A DNA stretch of 64,000 bases from JAMXLO01 sp964427005. GTDB lineage: Bacteria > Pseudomonadota > Alphaproteobacteria > Acetobacterales > Acetobacteraceae. The first letter of the stretch is position 1. Each line of letters opens with the position of its first letter. The position numbers were made by a program, and so were the translations under genes. A model generated the notes under the pieces. It searched no databases and had not been told where the DNA came from. It worked only from the letters and a program-made list of their open reading frames with translations. The stretch is taken from NCBI GenBank assembly GCA_964427005.1, contig CAYRTL010000012.1, forward strand, positions 1 through 64,000. The letters are read 5' to 3'. Positions 50,339 to 58,902 of the stretch are shown one piece after another.

Positions 50339-52768
50339 ATGTCCGAAGACACCGCGCCGCAGCCTGATTCTGACGCCTATGATGCCGCCTCGATTTCGGT
50401 CCTGAGGGGTCTCGATGCGGTGCGTCGGCGTCCCGGAATGTACATCGGTGATACCGATGACGGATCAGGCCTGCACCACATGGCATTCGAGATCATCGAC
50501 AACGCCGTTGATGAAGCGCAGGCCGGGTTTGCCGCGCGGGTCGAGCTGATCCTGAACGGCGACGGCAGTGTCACGGTGCGCGACGACGGCCGTGGCATAC
50601 CCACAGATATCCACCCCGAGGAAGGCGTGTCCGCGGCAGAAGTGGTGCTGACGCGCCTGCACGCCGGCGGGAAGTTCAACCAGAACTCCTACAAGGTGTC
50701 CGGCGGCCTGCACGGCGTCGGCGCGGCGGTGGTCAATGCGCTGTCCGAATGGATGGAGGTGCGCATCTGGCGTCATGGCGTCGAGCATTTCATTCGATTC
50801 CGCAATGGCGACGCCGAAGCGCCTCTCGCCGTCGTTGGCACATCCGATCGTCCCAGCGGCACCGAAGTCACCTTCAAGCCAAGTCCCGCGACCTTCACCC
50901 GAACCGACTTCGACTACGCGCTGCTGGAGCGGCGACTGCGGGAGCTGGCGTTTCTCAACTCCGGTCTCACGATCGTCCTGCGTGACGAACGTCACGCCCC
51001 GGCGGCGGAGAGCGTCATGCACTATGAGGGCGGGCTGACCGCCTTCGTGGAGTGGCTGGATCGCGGCAAGACCGCGGTATTCACCCCGCCGATCAATCTG
51101 CGCGCCGCGGATGAGGCGCAGGGCATACGGGTGGAGTTCGCGCTGTCGTGGAATGACAGCTTCCACGAGACGATGCTGTGCTTCACCAACAACATTCCGC
51201 AGCGTGACGGCGGCACGCACCTGGCCGGCTTCCGCCAGGCGCTGACCCGCGTGGTGACGAAATACGCCGAAGGCATGGGCAAGAAGGAACAGCTCCAGCT
51301 TGTTGGCGAAGACATGCGCGAAGGCATGACCGCCGTCCTGTCGGTCAAGGTCCCCGACCCAAAATTCTCCTCGCAGACCAAGGACAAGCTGGTGTCGTCC
51401 GAGGTTCAGCCGGTGGTGCAGGCCGCCACCGCCGACGCCATCGCGCACTGGTTCGAGACGCATCCCAAGGAAGCGAAGTCCGTCGTCCAGAAGGTGATGG
51501 ACGCCGCTGCCGCCCGTGAGGCGGCCCGCAAAGCGCGCGAACTCACCCGGCGCAAGGGCGTGCTGGATGTTTCGACCCTGCCGGGCAAGCTTGCCGACTG
51601 CCAGGAACGCGATCCGGCGCGTTCGGAAATCTTCATCGTCGAGGGTGACAGCGCGGGCGGCTCCGCCAAACAGGGACGCGACCGGAAGTTCCAGGCGATT
51701 CTGCCACTGAAGGGCAAGATCCTGAACGTCGAGCGCGCGCGGTTCGACCGCATGCTGGGCAGCGCGGAAATCGGCACGCTGATCACCGCGCTTGGCACCG
51801 GTATCGGCCGTGGCGAGCCGGAACAGGGCGGGTTCGACATATCCAAGCTGCGCTACCACCGCATCGTGATCATGACCGACGCGGATGTCGACGGATCGCA
51901 CATCCGCACACTGTTGCTGACGTTCTTCTTCCGGCAGATGCCGGACCTGATCGAGCGCGGGCATCTCTACATTGCGCAGCCGCCGCTGTATCGCGCCAAG
52001 CGCGGCAATGATGAGCGCTACCTGAAGGACGATGATTCGCTGGAAGCATTCCTGCTGGACAAGGCACTGGCCGACGCGCGGCTGACCTACAGCAACGGCG
52101 AGACCTTTGAGGGACCGGAACTGCGCGAACATGTACGGTGGCTGCGTCATGTCGCTGCCCTGCTGCGGCGGCTCTCTGTGACAGCACCCATCGCCTATCT
52201 CGAACAGGTCGCGATTGCGGGCGCGCTGAAACAGGATCCGCAACGCGCGATCGAAGCCGGTCCGACGCTGGCGTCCCGCTTGAACGCAGTGTCCCTGCCG
52301 ACTGAGCAAGGTTGGGTCGTCAGCGCCGATGGCGGTCTGACCATGTCGCGCATGGTCCGCGGTGTCGCGGAGCGCTATACGCTGGATGCTGCGTCGCTGC
52401 GCAGCGAGGACGCGCGGCGGCTGGATGCTCTCGCCGAGGAGCTGGCACGACGTTTCGCGAAGCCTGCCAGGCTGAAGCTCGATGCACAGGAAGTGACTGT
52501 TCCGGGTCCCGCCACGGCCTTCGACCGGATCATCGCGCATGGCCGGCGCGGCCTGACGGTGCAGCGATTCAAAGGCCTTGGCGAGATGAATCCCGATCAG
52601 TTGTGGCAGACGACGCTCGATCCGTCCGTCCGCACCCTGCTCCAGGTGAAAGTCGGCGATATCGAGGACGCCGCACAGGTGTTCAGCACGCTGATGGGCG
52701 ACGTCGTGGAGCCACGGCGCGACTTCATCGTCGGCAACGCGCTGAAGGTCGCGAACCTCGACGTGTAG
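50339..52768 (+). CDS. gyrB: DNA gyrase subunit B
   Basis: An 809-residue type II topoisomerase subunit that supplies ATP hydrolysis for negative supercoiling, working with GyrA. The GHKL ATPase has EIIDNAVDEAQ, DDGRGIP and GGLHGVGAAVVNALS. The TOPRIM domain has IVEGDSAGGSAKQGRDRKFQAILPLKGKILN and DADVDGSHIRTLLLTFFFRQMP. The C-terminal block QRFKGLGEMNPDQLWQTTLDP is present, so it is GyrB rather than ParE on length and motif order. ATG 50339 gives the usual short N terminus. It follows recF by 49 bases. Confidence 0.97.
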   Translation: MSEDTAPQPDSDAYDAASISVLRGLDAVRRRPGMYIGDTDDGSGLHHMAFEIIDNAVDEAQAGFAARVELILNGDGSVTVRDDGRGIPTDIHPEEGVSAAEVVLTRLHAGGKFNQNSYKVSGGLHGVGAAVVNALSEWMEVRIWRHGVEHFIRFRNGDAEAPLAVVGTSDRPSGTEVTFKPSPATFTRTDFDYALLERRLRELAFLNSGLTIVLRDERHAPAAESVMHYEGGLTAFVEWLDRGKTAVFTPPINLRAADEAQGIRVEFALSWNDSFHETMLCFTNNIPQRDGGTHLAGFRQALTRVVTKYAEGMGKKEQLQLVGEDMREGMTAVLSVKVPDPKFSSQTKDKLVSSEVQPVVQAATADAIAHWFETHPKEAKSVVQKVMDAAAAREAARKARELTRRKGVLDVSTLPGKLADCQERDPARSEIFIVEGDSAGGSAKQGRDRKFQAILPLKGKILNVERARFDRMLGSAEIGTLITALGTGIGRGEPEQGGFDISKLRYHRIVIMTDADVDGSHIRTLLLTFFFRQMPDLIERGHLYIAQPPLYRAKRGNDERYLKDDDSLEAFLLDKALADARLTYSNGETFEGPELREHVRWLRHVAALLRRLSVTAPIAYLEQVAIAGALKQDPQRAIEAGPTLASRLNAVSLPTEQGWVVSADGGLTMSRMVRGVAERYTLDAASLRSEDARRLDALAEELARRFAKPARLKLDAQEVTVPGPATAFDRIIAHGRRGLTVQRFKGLGEMNPDQLWQTTLDPSVRTLLQVKVGDIEDAAQVFSTLMGDVVEPRRDFIVGNALKVANLDV

Positions 52769-52807
52769 CTTTACCCGGCCTTAAGCCGCCGGGCGTCTGA
52801 TGACGGC

Positions 52808-53350
52808 ATGTCAGCCGCACTGGAAGAGCTCGTGCGTGCCAGCCTTCGGGCGGAACTCAGGGAGTTCCGCCGTTTCGTCGATCGCCGCATCGACGAACTC
52901 AGCGCGGAGATCCACGCCACCGTACAACTCGTCGATTACAGTGAGACCAACCTGTCAGCGAAGCTGGCGGGCATCCATGAGGAGATCGCCAAGATCGTGG
53001 CGCCGCCATTGGCGACTGCCTATAACGGCGGCATCGAGTTGGAAGCAGTAGTGCAGGCAACCGAGAAAGCCGCCAATCAGATCATGGAGGCAGCGGAAGC
53101 CATCAGCGCGTGGCTGCAGGCCGGCGGCGACCCAAGTGCGCTACCCGCAGTGACGCAGCAAGTGAACGCGATCTTCGAAGCATGCACCTTCCAGGATCTG
53201 ACAGGACAGCGCATCCATCGGGCGATCGAGCACCTGCAACAGGTCGAGACGCTGCTGTCCAGCATGATGACCACTGGCCAGTCGGAGCAGCCTGCTGCCG
53301 AGGTCGTCCCGGACCTGGCGCAGACCGACATCGACAGCATGTTCGCCTGA
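52808..53350 (+). CDS. cheZ: CheY-P phosphatase CheZ
   Basis: A 180-residue CheZ-like protein. The long helical hairpin ends in FEACTFQDLTGQRIHRAIEHLQ, whose Gln in FQDLTGQ is the catalytic residue that dephosphorylates CheY. The C terminus AQTDIDSMFA resembles the CheY-binding tail of CheZ. It is far (12 kb) from the che cluster, 39 bases after gyrB. Its 3' half is overlapped on the other strand by an extended DUF1194 reading frame. Confidence 0.85.
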   Translation: MSAALEELVRASLRAELREFRRFVDRRIDELSAEIHATVQLVDYSETNLSAKLAGIHEEIAKIVAPPLATAYNGGIELEAVVQATEKAANQIMEAAEAISAWLQAGGDPSALPAVTQQVNAIFEACTFQDLTGQRIHRAIEHLQQVETLLSSMMTTGQSEQPAAEVVPDLAQTDIDSMFA

Positions 53351-54022
53351 GCCGTCTCGCGCGATTTCGGTGATCAGCTTGTTACGCAAAGCCGCCGCGA
53401 ACGCGCCGTAGTTCTGCACGGCGATAACGAACGCGCCTGGACCGCCGATAACGTTCTGCCGGTAATACACGTCGAGTTCCGGTTCCAGCGTCAGGATCGG
53501 CAGACCATTGATAATGACGCCTACCTGCACGGCCTCGTCCCGCGCATCTTCGGCCGGGCGGCCGCGGTTGTTGGCCCCGTCGCCGGACACATCGATGACG
53601 AGCTTCTGCCCTTGGTACGGCGACCGCGCCAGCATTGTCCGCGCATAGTCGATCGCGCCGCTGATCGAGGTGCCGCCGCCGAACAGCGCGCGTGGAGCGC
53701 GCTCGATTGTCGCGGCGAAGCGCTCAGCCGACGCAGCATCCTCGATCAGCGTCCAGTCCACCGCCACGACATGCAGCTCTGGTCCGGTCCATTGCAGCAT
53801 TGCCACGGCGACCGAACCGGTCGATGTGGAGCGGATGGCCTGCAACACCTCTGTGCTGCGAAACGCTGACGCATAGCCTGCGCGCTGCAGCTCGAACCGA
53901 TCCTGGCTGACGCTGCCCGACACATCGACGGCCAACACAAGCTGCATGGAGACCGGCATCGCGCCGTGACCTGCGCCGGCGCAAAGCAGAAATAGGCCCA
54001 GCGCGAGACATAGGCGTCGCAT
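53141..54022 (-). CDS. DUF1194 (VWA-like) secreted protein with a tail antisense to cheZ
   Basis: A 293-residue protein with signal peptide MRRLCLALGLFLLCAGAGHG and a von Willebrand factor A-like core. The metal site begins LAVDVSGSVS (D33, S35, S37), later DVSGDGANN. The family normally ends near NKLITEIA (residue about 221). Here the frame goes on for about 70 residues written on the strand opposite the last 210 bases of cheZ. Known proteins of this family lack such a tail, so a stop was probably lost. ATG 54022 starts one base after the xseA stop (54024), and the two are likely coupled. Confidence 0.8.
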   Translation of the reverse strand: MRRLCLALGLFLLCAGAGHGAMPVSMQLVLAVDVSGSVSQDRFELQRAGYASAFRSTEVLQAIRSTSTGSVAVAMLQWTGPELHVVAVDWTLIEDAASAERFAATIERAPRALFGGGTSISGAIDYARTMLARSPYQGQKLVIDVSGDGANNRGRPAEDARDEAVQVGVIINGLPILTLEPELDVYYRQNVIGGPGAFVIAVQNYGAFAAALRNKLITEIARDGSGEHAVDVGLRQVRDDLGSRLLRLASGHHAGQQRLDLLQVLDRPMDALSCQILEGACFEDRVHLLRHCG

Positions 54023-54023
54023 G

Positions 54024-55523
54024 CTACAGCGGCAGCCGGCCTTGGCGTTCCGGCCGATCGGCCGTCGCGCCAACCTCGCCATCGGCAAAGCGCAGGCGCA
54101 GCCGCGCGCCGGGCGCCACTCTCGCGGCGCTGGTCAGCGGGTGGCCGGAGGCATCCGAAACAACCGCGTACCCGCGCTGCAGCACCGCAAGCGGCGATAC
54201 GGATTCAAGCCTCGCCGCGGTCCCTTCCAGGCGCGCTTGCGTCTCGCGCAGCGTGGCGCGGAGCGGCGCTTCGGACAGGCGCCCCAGCGTGCGGCCGGCG
54301 CGATTATGTATGCCGGCGACCGCATGGCGCAGGCAGGCAACCAGCTTCTGCCCGCACAACTCCAGCGTCGAATGGCGCCGAGCCACGAGGTTTGGCAGGG
54401 CGATGATCAGCCGCACGCCGCGCTCCCGCACACGCTCCCGGCAGGTTGCCAGCATAGCAGGCAGGTCGGGCAGCCGCCGGACCGCCGCATCCAGCGCCGC
54501 TTCGCGCTTGTGCAGCAGATTGGGCAAGGCGAGCATCAGCCTCTCCGCCCTGTCGTCCAGCCGCTGCCGCACGCCGCCAAGCAACCCTGGCAGGTCAGGC
54601 AGGCCCCTTTCCGCCCGTGACAGGCGCAACCGGCGCTCCTGCGCCAGCCGGTTCAACCCGCCGATGAGCCGGGCCGCCTTGTGCTCCAGATCCGCGACCA
54701 GATCCGCTCGCGCCGGCACGGCGAGTTCGGCTGCCGCTGTCGGCGTCGGCGCCCGCCTGTCGGCTGCGAAGTCAATCAGGGTGGTGTCGGTCTCATGCCC
54801 CACCGCGGAGATCAGCGGAATGCGGCAGGCGGCGGCGGCACGCACGACATCTTCCTCGTTGAACGCCATCAGGTCTTCAAGACTGCCACCCCCGCGCGCC
54901 ACGATGAGCACGTCCGGGCGCGGTACCACGCGCTCGAAGCCAATGATGGCGGCAGCAATGCGGACCGCTGCGCCCTCGCCCTGCACTGGCACGGGCCACA
55001 GCAGCACGGGGCGCGGGAAGCGCCGCATGATCGTGGTGCGGATATCCTGGATCACGGCGCCACGCTCGCTGGTGATGACACCGACCACCGCCGGCAATAC
55101 CGGAAGGGCGCGTTTGCGGTCGGCATCGAACAGCCCCTCAGCCGCAAGGCGAACACGCAGCATCTCAATGCGGGCGAGCAGTGCGCCGGCGCCGGCATAC
55201 TCCATCCGTTCGGTGATGAGCTGATACGAAGAGCGTTCGGCATAAGCGGAGATGCGGCCGGTGGCGATGATCTCCACGCCATTCTCCGGCACCATGCCCA
55301 ACCGCGCGACAGACGATTTCCAGACGACGCCGGCGATCTTCGCGCCCTCGTCCTTCAGCGAGAAGTAGATGTGGCCGGACGGATAGCGCTTCAGTTCAGT
55401 GATCTCGCCGCGCACGCGCACCCGGCCGAAATTGCCTTCCAGCGTACGCTTCACCGCGCCGGAGATTTCGGAGACGGTGTATTCCGGGACATTGGAAACG
55501 GCGGGAGCGGCCAGATCGTTCAT
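54024..55523 (-). CDS. xseA: Exodeoxyribonuclease VII large subunit XseA
   Basis: A 499-residue nuclease subunit. It begins with an OB fold (YTVSEISGAVKRTLEGNFGRVRVRGEITELKRYPSGHIYFSLKD) followed by the catalytic domain (ERGAVIQDIRTTIMRRFP, VARGGGSLEDLMAFNEEDVVRA, SAVGHETDTTLIDFAADRRAPTPTAAAEL). The C-terminal helical part is longer than usual and shows a repeat of about 47 residues (PDLPGLLGGVRQRL...ALPNLL / PDLPAMLATCRERV...ALPNLV). The last block LAVLQRGYAVV is conserved. ATG 55523 begins MNDLAAPAVSN; a much longer frame upstream is antisense to purD. Confidence 0.95.
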   Translation of the reverse strand: MNDLAAPAVSNVPEYTVSEISGAVKRTLEGNFGRVRVRGEITELKRYPSGHIYFSLKDEGAKIAGVVWKSSVARLGMVPENGVEIIATGRISAYAERSSYQLITERMEYAGAGALLARIEMLRVRLAAEGLFDADRKRALPVLPAVVGVITSERGAVIQDIRTTIMRRFPRPVLLWPVPVQGEGAAVRIAAAIIGFERVVPRPDVLIVARGGGSLEDLMAFNEEDVVRAAAACRIPLISAVGHETDTTLIDFAADRRAPTPTAAAELAVPARADLVADLEHKAARLIGGLNRLAQERRLRLSRAERGLPDLPGLLGGVRQRLDDRAERLMLALPNLLHKREAALDAAVRRLPDLPAMLATCRERVRERGVRLIIALPNLVARRHSTLELCGQKLVACLRHAVAGIHNRAGRTLGRLSEAPLRATLRETQARLEGTAARLESVSPLAVLQRGYAVVSDASGHPLTSAARVAPGARLRLRFADGEVGATADRPERQGRLPL

Positions 55524-55628
55524 CCTCCGACAATAGGCAATCGGCGGATGTTCCGCGAGCCGTTCGCCGGGATCGCGCAACGTGCTACAGCGCGCGGCGA
55601 TGCCGAGGACTGCCCGGAAGGAACCTGA

Positions 55629-56903
55629 ATGCGCGTGCTGGTGATCGGATCGGGTGGACGTGAGCATGCGCTGTGCTGGTCGCTCGCGGCGAGCCCGCTC
55701 CTGACCAAGCTGTGGTGCGCGCCCGGCAATCCCGGCATCGCCCGGATCGCGGAATGCGTGCCGATCGGGGCGATGGACTTCCCGGCGCTGGTCGGCTTCG
55801 CGCAGGACAATGAGGTGGACCTGGTGGTGCCTGGCCCCGAGGCGCCGCTGGTAGCCGGCATCACCGACGCAATGGAAGCGGTCTCGATCCCCTGCATCGG
55901 GCCATCGCGCGCGGCGGCGCGGCTCGAAGGCAGCAAGGCGTTCACCAAGGAACTGTGCGACGCGGCTGGCATCCCCACCGCGCAGTGGGAGCGTTTCGAC
56001 GATGCGGAGGCGGCGCGGGAGTTCGTGCGCCGCCGAGGCGCGCCGATCGTGGTGAAGGCGGACGGGCTGGCTGCCGGCAAGGGCGTGGTGGTCGCGGCGA
56101 CCGAGGACGAGGCGCTGGCGGCGATCGACACGATGATGCAGGCGCGGGCGTTCGGCGAGGCAGGTGCCTCGGTGGTGATCGAGGAATGCCTTGTCGGCGA
56201 GGAGGTCTCGCTGTTCGCGCTGTGCGACGGTGAGACCGCGCTGCCCCTTGGCGCGGCGCAGGACCACAAGCGTGTAGGAGAAGGAGAGACAGGGGCGAAC
56301 ACCGGCGGCATGGGCGCCTATGCGCCGACGCCGTCCTTTCCGCCGGCGCTGCAAGAGGCTGCCATGGACGGGATCATACGTCCCGCGCTCGCCGAGATGG
56401 CGCGCCGCGGCACGCCATTCCGCGGCATCCTGTACGCCGGGCTGATCCTGACAGCCGAAGGCGTGAAGCTGATCGAGTTCAACGTGCGTTTCGGCGATCC
56501 GGAGTGTCAGGCTCTGCTGCCGCGCCTGATGTCCGATCTGCTGCCGGCGCTCCAGGCTGCGTATGACGGCGAACTGAAGAACTTCGATCTGCGCTGGAAC
56601 GATGTCGCCTCGATTGCGGTGGTGATGGCCGCGCGTGGCTACCCGGAGGCGCCGCAGCGGGGCAGCGAGATCCGCGGGTTGGATCAGGCGGCTGCGGCAC
56701 CGGGTGTTCAGATCTTCCATGCCGGCACAGAGGCCGATGCGAACGGACGGATACGCGCGGCCGGCGGACGGGTGCTGAACATATGCGCGACCGGCACTGA
56801 TCTTCGGGCAGCGCGGGATGCGGCGTATGAGGCCGTACGACTGATCGATTGGCCCGAGGGTTTCTGCCGTCACGATATCGGTTGGCGGGCGCTGCAAGGC
56901 TAG
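55629..56903 (+). CDS. purD: Phosphoribosylamine-glycine ligase PurD
   Basis: A 424-residue ATP-grasp enzyme that joins glycine to phosphoribosylamine in purine synthesis. It starts MRVLVIGSGGREHAL, with CAPGNPGIA and the ATP-grasp core VVKADGLAAGKGVVVA, AAQDHKRVGEGETGANTGGMGAY and LIEFNVRFGDPECQ. The length and order match the family. The stop at 56901-56903 overlaps the stop of the convergent mlaA-like gene by 4 bases (CTAG). It is divergent from xseA, about 105 bases apart. Confidence 0.97.
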   Translation: MRVLVIGSGGREHALCWSLAASPLLTKLWCAPGNPGIARIAECVPIGAMDFPALVGFAQDNEVDLVVPGPEAPLVAGITDAMEAVSIPCIGPSRAAARLEGSKAFTKELCDAAGIPTAQWERFDDAEAAREFVRRRGAPIVVKADGLAAGKGVVVAATEDEALAAIDTMMQARAFGEAGASVVIEECLVGEEVSLFALCDGETALPLGAAQDHKRVGEGETGANTGGMGAYAPTPSFPPALQEAAMDGIIRPALAEMARRGTPFRGILYAGLILTAEGVKLIEFNVRFGDPECQALLPRLMSDLLPALQAAYDGELKNFDLRWNDVASIAVVMAARGYPEAPQRGSEIRGLDQAAAAPGVQIFHAGTEADANGRIRAAGGRVLNICATGTDLRAARDAAYEAVRLIDWPEGFCRHDIGWRALQG

Positions 56904-57625
56904 CGGGCTATCTCCGCCGCTCCGACAGGACAACCGCGCTGGAGATATTCGAGATACTCCTGTCGCTGGACGGTGTAGGGATCCACGCTGGCGATATCAG
57001 GCCGATCGGCAACGTGGCGCAGCGATGCTGCCCCCGTAGCTACGTCCGTCACTGCATCGAACACCACAAGCCAGGTCGCGACCTGACCCAGTGCGTAGTA
57101 CCCGGCGGTGAACACCACGGCGATGATGCCGAATGACGTGACGTTCGCCGGTCCAACGGCGGGCAAGACGAGATATGGACCGGGCGGCACGCCAAAGGTG
57201 CATATCGCCTCGCCGAACTCCGTCTCTCGGCGAACGAGGCCCATGCGCGTAGCGGGATCAAACAACCCGCCGACACCAACTGTCGTGTTGATCGCCAGCC
57301 GCTCCACCGAGACGCGGGAATCGGCGTAGTTCCCTTGCAGCAGATTGGTGACGATGAATTCCCATTCGCTGAGGTTCTCGTAGAAGTTGCGACCGATCTG
57401 GCGCAGGTCGGGCGAGACGGATGTCTGGCCGAAGGCGGCGATCGGATCGACGACGTTGTTGAGCAGCGCGTTGTTGAACGAGAACATCGCGCGGTTGAAG
57501 GGCTCCAGCGGGTCCTCGGCCGCGCGCGCGGTCCTTGCGGTGAGGGTGAGCAAGGCGGTCAGCACCAGGACTGTCAGGGGGCGCACGCGCCCAGGCATGT
57601 CACGCTTGGCTCGTATTCCATGCAT
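56900..57625 (-). CDS. MlaA (VacJ) family outer-membrane lipid-asymmetry protein
   Basis: A 241-residue VacJ/MlaA-type protein that removes phospholipids from the outer leaflet of the outer membrane. The core reads DPLEPFNRAMFSFNNALLNNVVDPIA, LSEWEFIVTNLLQGN, TTVGVGGLFDPATRMGL and PGPYLVLPAVGPANV. The N terminus has a cleavable-looking signal (LTVLVLTALLTLTARTARA) but no lipobox cysteine, so it may be a soluble or differently anchored form. The start is uncertain: ATG 57625 (with AAGG upstream) or ATG 57598. No mlaBCDEF genes are nearby; pqiABC, another lipid-transport set, is elsewhere in the window. Confidence 0.88.
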   Translation of the reverse strand: MHGIRAKRDMPGRVRPLTVLVLTALLTLTARTARAAEDPLEPFNRAMFSFNNALLNNVVDPIAAFGQTSVSPDLRQIGRNFYENLSEWEFIVTNLLQGNYADSRVSVERLAINTTVGVGGLFDPATRMGLVRRETEFGEAICTFGVPPGPYLVLPAVGPANVTSFGIIAVVFTAGYYALGQVATWLVVFDAVTDVATGAASLRHVADRPDIASVDPYTVQRQEYLEYLQRGCPVGAAEIAR

Positions 57626-58173
57626 GCGCTGACCTTGCCGGAATTCGATGCATACGGGTAGCAGCAATTCCGACGCCGCACTATCGGCGGTGCGCGAAGA
57701 ACACGTGACCGAGTGCGGCCGTCCGGGGCACATCCGGCAGCCGCAGCGCGTGCTGACGTGTCTCGACACTGTCTCAAAGCATCGCAAAGCGAGGCAATGG
57801 GGCGACAGGTGAGAAATCCGCAAGGCATGCGTTAAGGTTTCACACGGAGAACACCGAGCTTCAAAGCCACGGAGAGCCACCGAGGAATTCCATCGCGCTT
57901 CGCGCGCAGCGCTTGAATCCCTTCTCAGCGGCCCTTTGTGGCTTTGGAGCTCGGTGTTCTCCGTGTGAAATCTTACCACTGTCACTCTGGATGATGATGG
58001 GATTTCGTCACGTCGCATGGGAACCAGCGCCAGAGGTTGGGCGAAGAGTTCGCGGGCAACGGGGACGGAGTTCGGGGAGAGGTAAGCATGGCTATTCTGT
58101 CCTGGAGGGAGCCAGGGAGACGGATGTTATCTTCACTAAATTAAGGTTAGAGTGAGAAACTGCCCTGCTCCGC
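57626..58173. other. Gene-free region with a large inverted repeat
   Basis: This 548-base gap between the mlaA-like gene and the antitoxin gene holds no convincing gene. Small frames here (for example 57913-58155) have no family similarity. The main feature is the long inverted repeat at 57838-57970. The region 57970-58140 is unremarkable, and the last 30 bases before 58173 are A/T-rich (TTCACTAAATTAAGGTTAGAG). Confidence 0.6.
57838..57970. repeat. Long inverted repeat, ACACGGAGAACACCGAG family (copy 1)
   Basis: Arms of 33 bases (57838-57870, TTTCACACGGAGAACACCGA onward, and 57938-57970) match with one mismatch; the 67-base loop is GC-rich. The core words CACACGGAGAACAC and CAAAGCCAC recur at 61700 and 63525, so this is a dispersed family within the window. 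Confidence 0.85.
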
Positions 58174-58509
58174 CTACAGGATCGCCTCGATTCCCTTGCG
58201 GCGGATGAGGTTCAGCAGGACCAGGACCGGGCCGCTCGGGCGCTTGGTGCCACGCTCGATCTGCGAGACGTAGCCGACGGTGAGGTTGAGATAGCGGGCG
58301 AATACCGCCTGGCTGAGATGCGCGCGCTCACGCAGTGCACGGATTTCGTCACCGCTGAGTGGCTCGGTAGCGTGCGCGCAAGGGCCGAGATGACGGAGTG
58401 TGATCTTCTCGTGACTGGCCGCGTCCACGATTCCGACACGACGCATATCGTCGGCCGTTTCGAGCAAAGCCTGGGTCAACCGGCTAGGTTGCGTCTTCTG
58501 CTTCGTCAT
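58174..58509 (-). CDS. HigA-type antitoxin (XRE helix-turn-helix)
   Basis: A 111-residue DNA-binding protein. The C-terminal helix-turn-helix reads LSQAVFARYLNLTVGYVSQIERGTKRPSG, and the family ending LVLLNLIRRKGIEAIL is conserved among antitoxins paired with PF06296-type toxins. It neutralises the toxin encoded just upstream and probably represses the operon. ATG 58509 has AGGAGGT at a good distance. The gene overlaps the toxin by 26 bases. Confidence 0.87.
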   Translation of the reverse strand: MTKQKTQPSRLTQALLETADDMRRVGIVDAASHEKITLRHLGPCAHATEPLSGDEIRALRERAHLSQAVFARYLNLTVGYVSQIERGTKRPSGPVLVLLNLIRRKGIEAIL

Positions 58510-58873
58510 CCTGTACCTCCTGTAACGCGTCCTCCTCGATCGCGCGGGCAATGCGCAACGCGCTTGCGGTCAGCCATGACGCGCCGATCTCCCGAAGCGT
58601 CAGTAGTTCGTCAGGGCCGATGTTGTCCCGCTCGTGCTTGGCGAAGCCATAGAGGAAGACTGCCCGATCGCCGGCGCGGTAGGCGATCAACATGCGGTAC
58701 CCACCGGATCGTCCCTGGCCGGCGCGTGCCACGCGCTGTTTGATGATGCCGCCGCCGAGGTCGGCATCGATCAGACCCCGCTCCCCGCGCGCAATGGCCT
58801 CTACGAGGCTACGGCTCGCGATCCGCTCGCGCCTGGTGAAGCGGGCGACCCACTTGGTCAGGTAAATCCGCAC
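58484..58873 (-). CDS. RelE-like toxin of a HigB-type toxin-antitoxin pair
   Basis: A 129-residue member of the HigB-like RelE family (PF06296). Diagnostic segments are MRIYLTKWVARFTRRERI, ERGLIDADLGGGIIKQRVA, GRSGGYRMLIAYRAGDRAVFLYGFAKHERDNI. Members act as ribosome-dependent RNases. The start is GTG 58873. Toxin first, antitoxin second is the Hig gene order. The C terminus is longer and more acidic (EEDALQEVQDDEAEDAT) than the core needs, running into the antitoxin start. Confidence 0.87.
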   Translation of the reverse strand: MRIYLTKWVARFTRRERIASRSLVEAIARGERGLIDADLGGGIIKQRVARAGQGRSGGYRMLIAYRAGDRAVFLYGFAKHERDNIGPDELLTLREIGASWLTASALRIARAIEEDALQEVQDDEAEDAT

Positions 58874-58888
58874 GAGATCGTAGTGCCT

Positions 58889-58902
58889 AGGACTATAGTT
58901 CT
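58889..58902. promoter_or_regulatory. Probable operator of the toxin-antitoxin operon
   Basis: AGGACTATAGTTCT is a 14-base near-palindrome (one symmetric mismatch) that covers the -10 box of the predicted promoter. Binding of the HTH antitoxin here would block transcription; this is the usual logic of such operons and is inferred. Confidence 0.5.

Noticed and set aside
50465..52540. Long open frame (691 codons) on the minus strand inside gyrB
   Set aside because: It is a shadow of gyrB: high GC content at third positions of the sense strand keeps the complementary frame open. No known motif in it, whereas gyrB has full family motifs on the other strand.
55524..56933. 470-codon upstream extension of the xseA frame on the minus strand
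   Set aside because: It lies antisense to purD and has no similarity to XseA, which begins with the OB fold just after ATG 55523.
57913..58155. Small plus-strand frame of 80 codons in the gap after the mlaA-like gene
   Set aside because: Starts inside the inverted repeat, has no ribosome-binding site and no recognisable domain.
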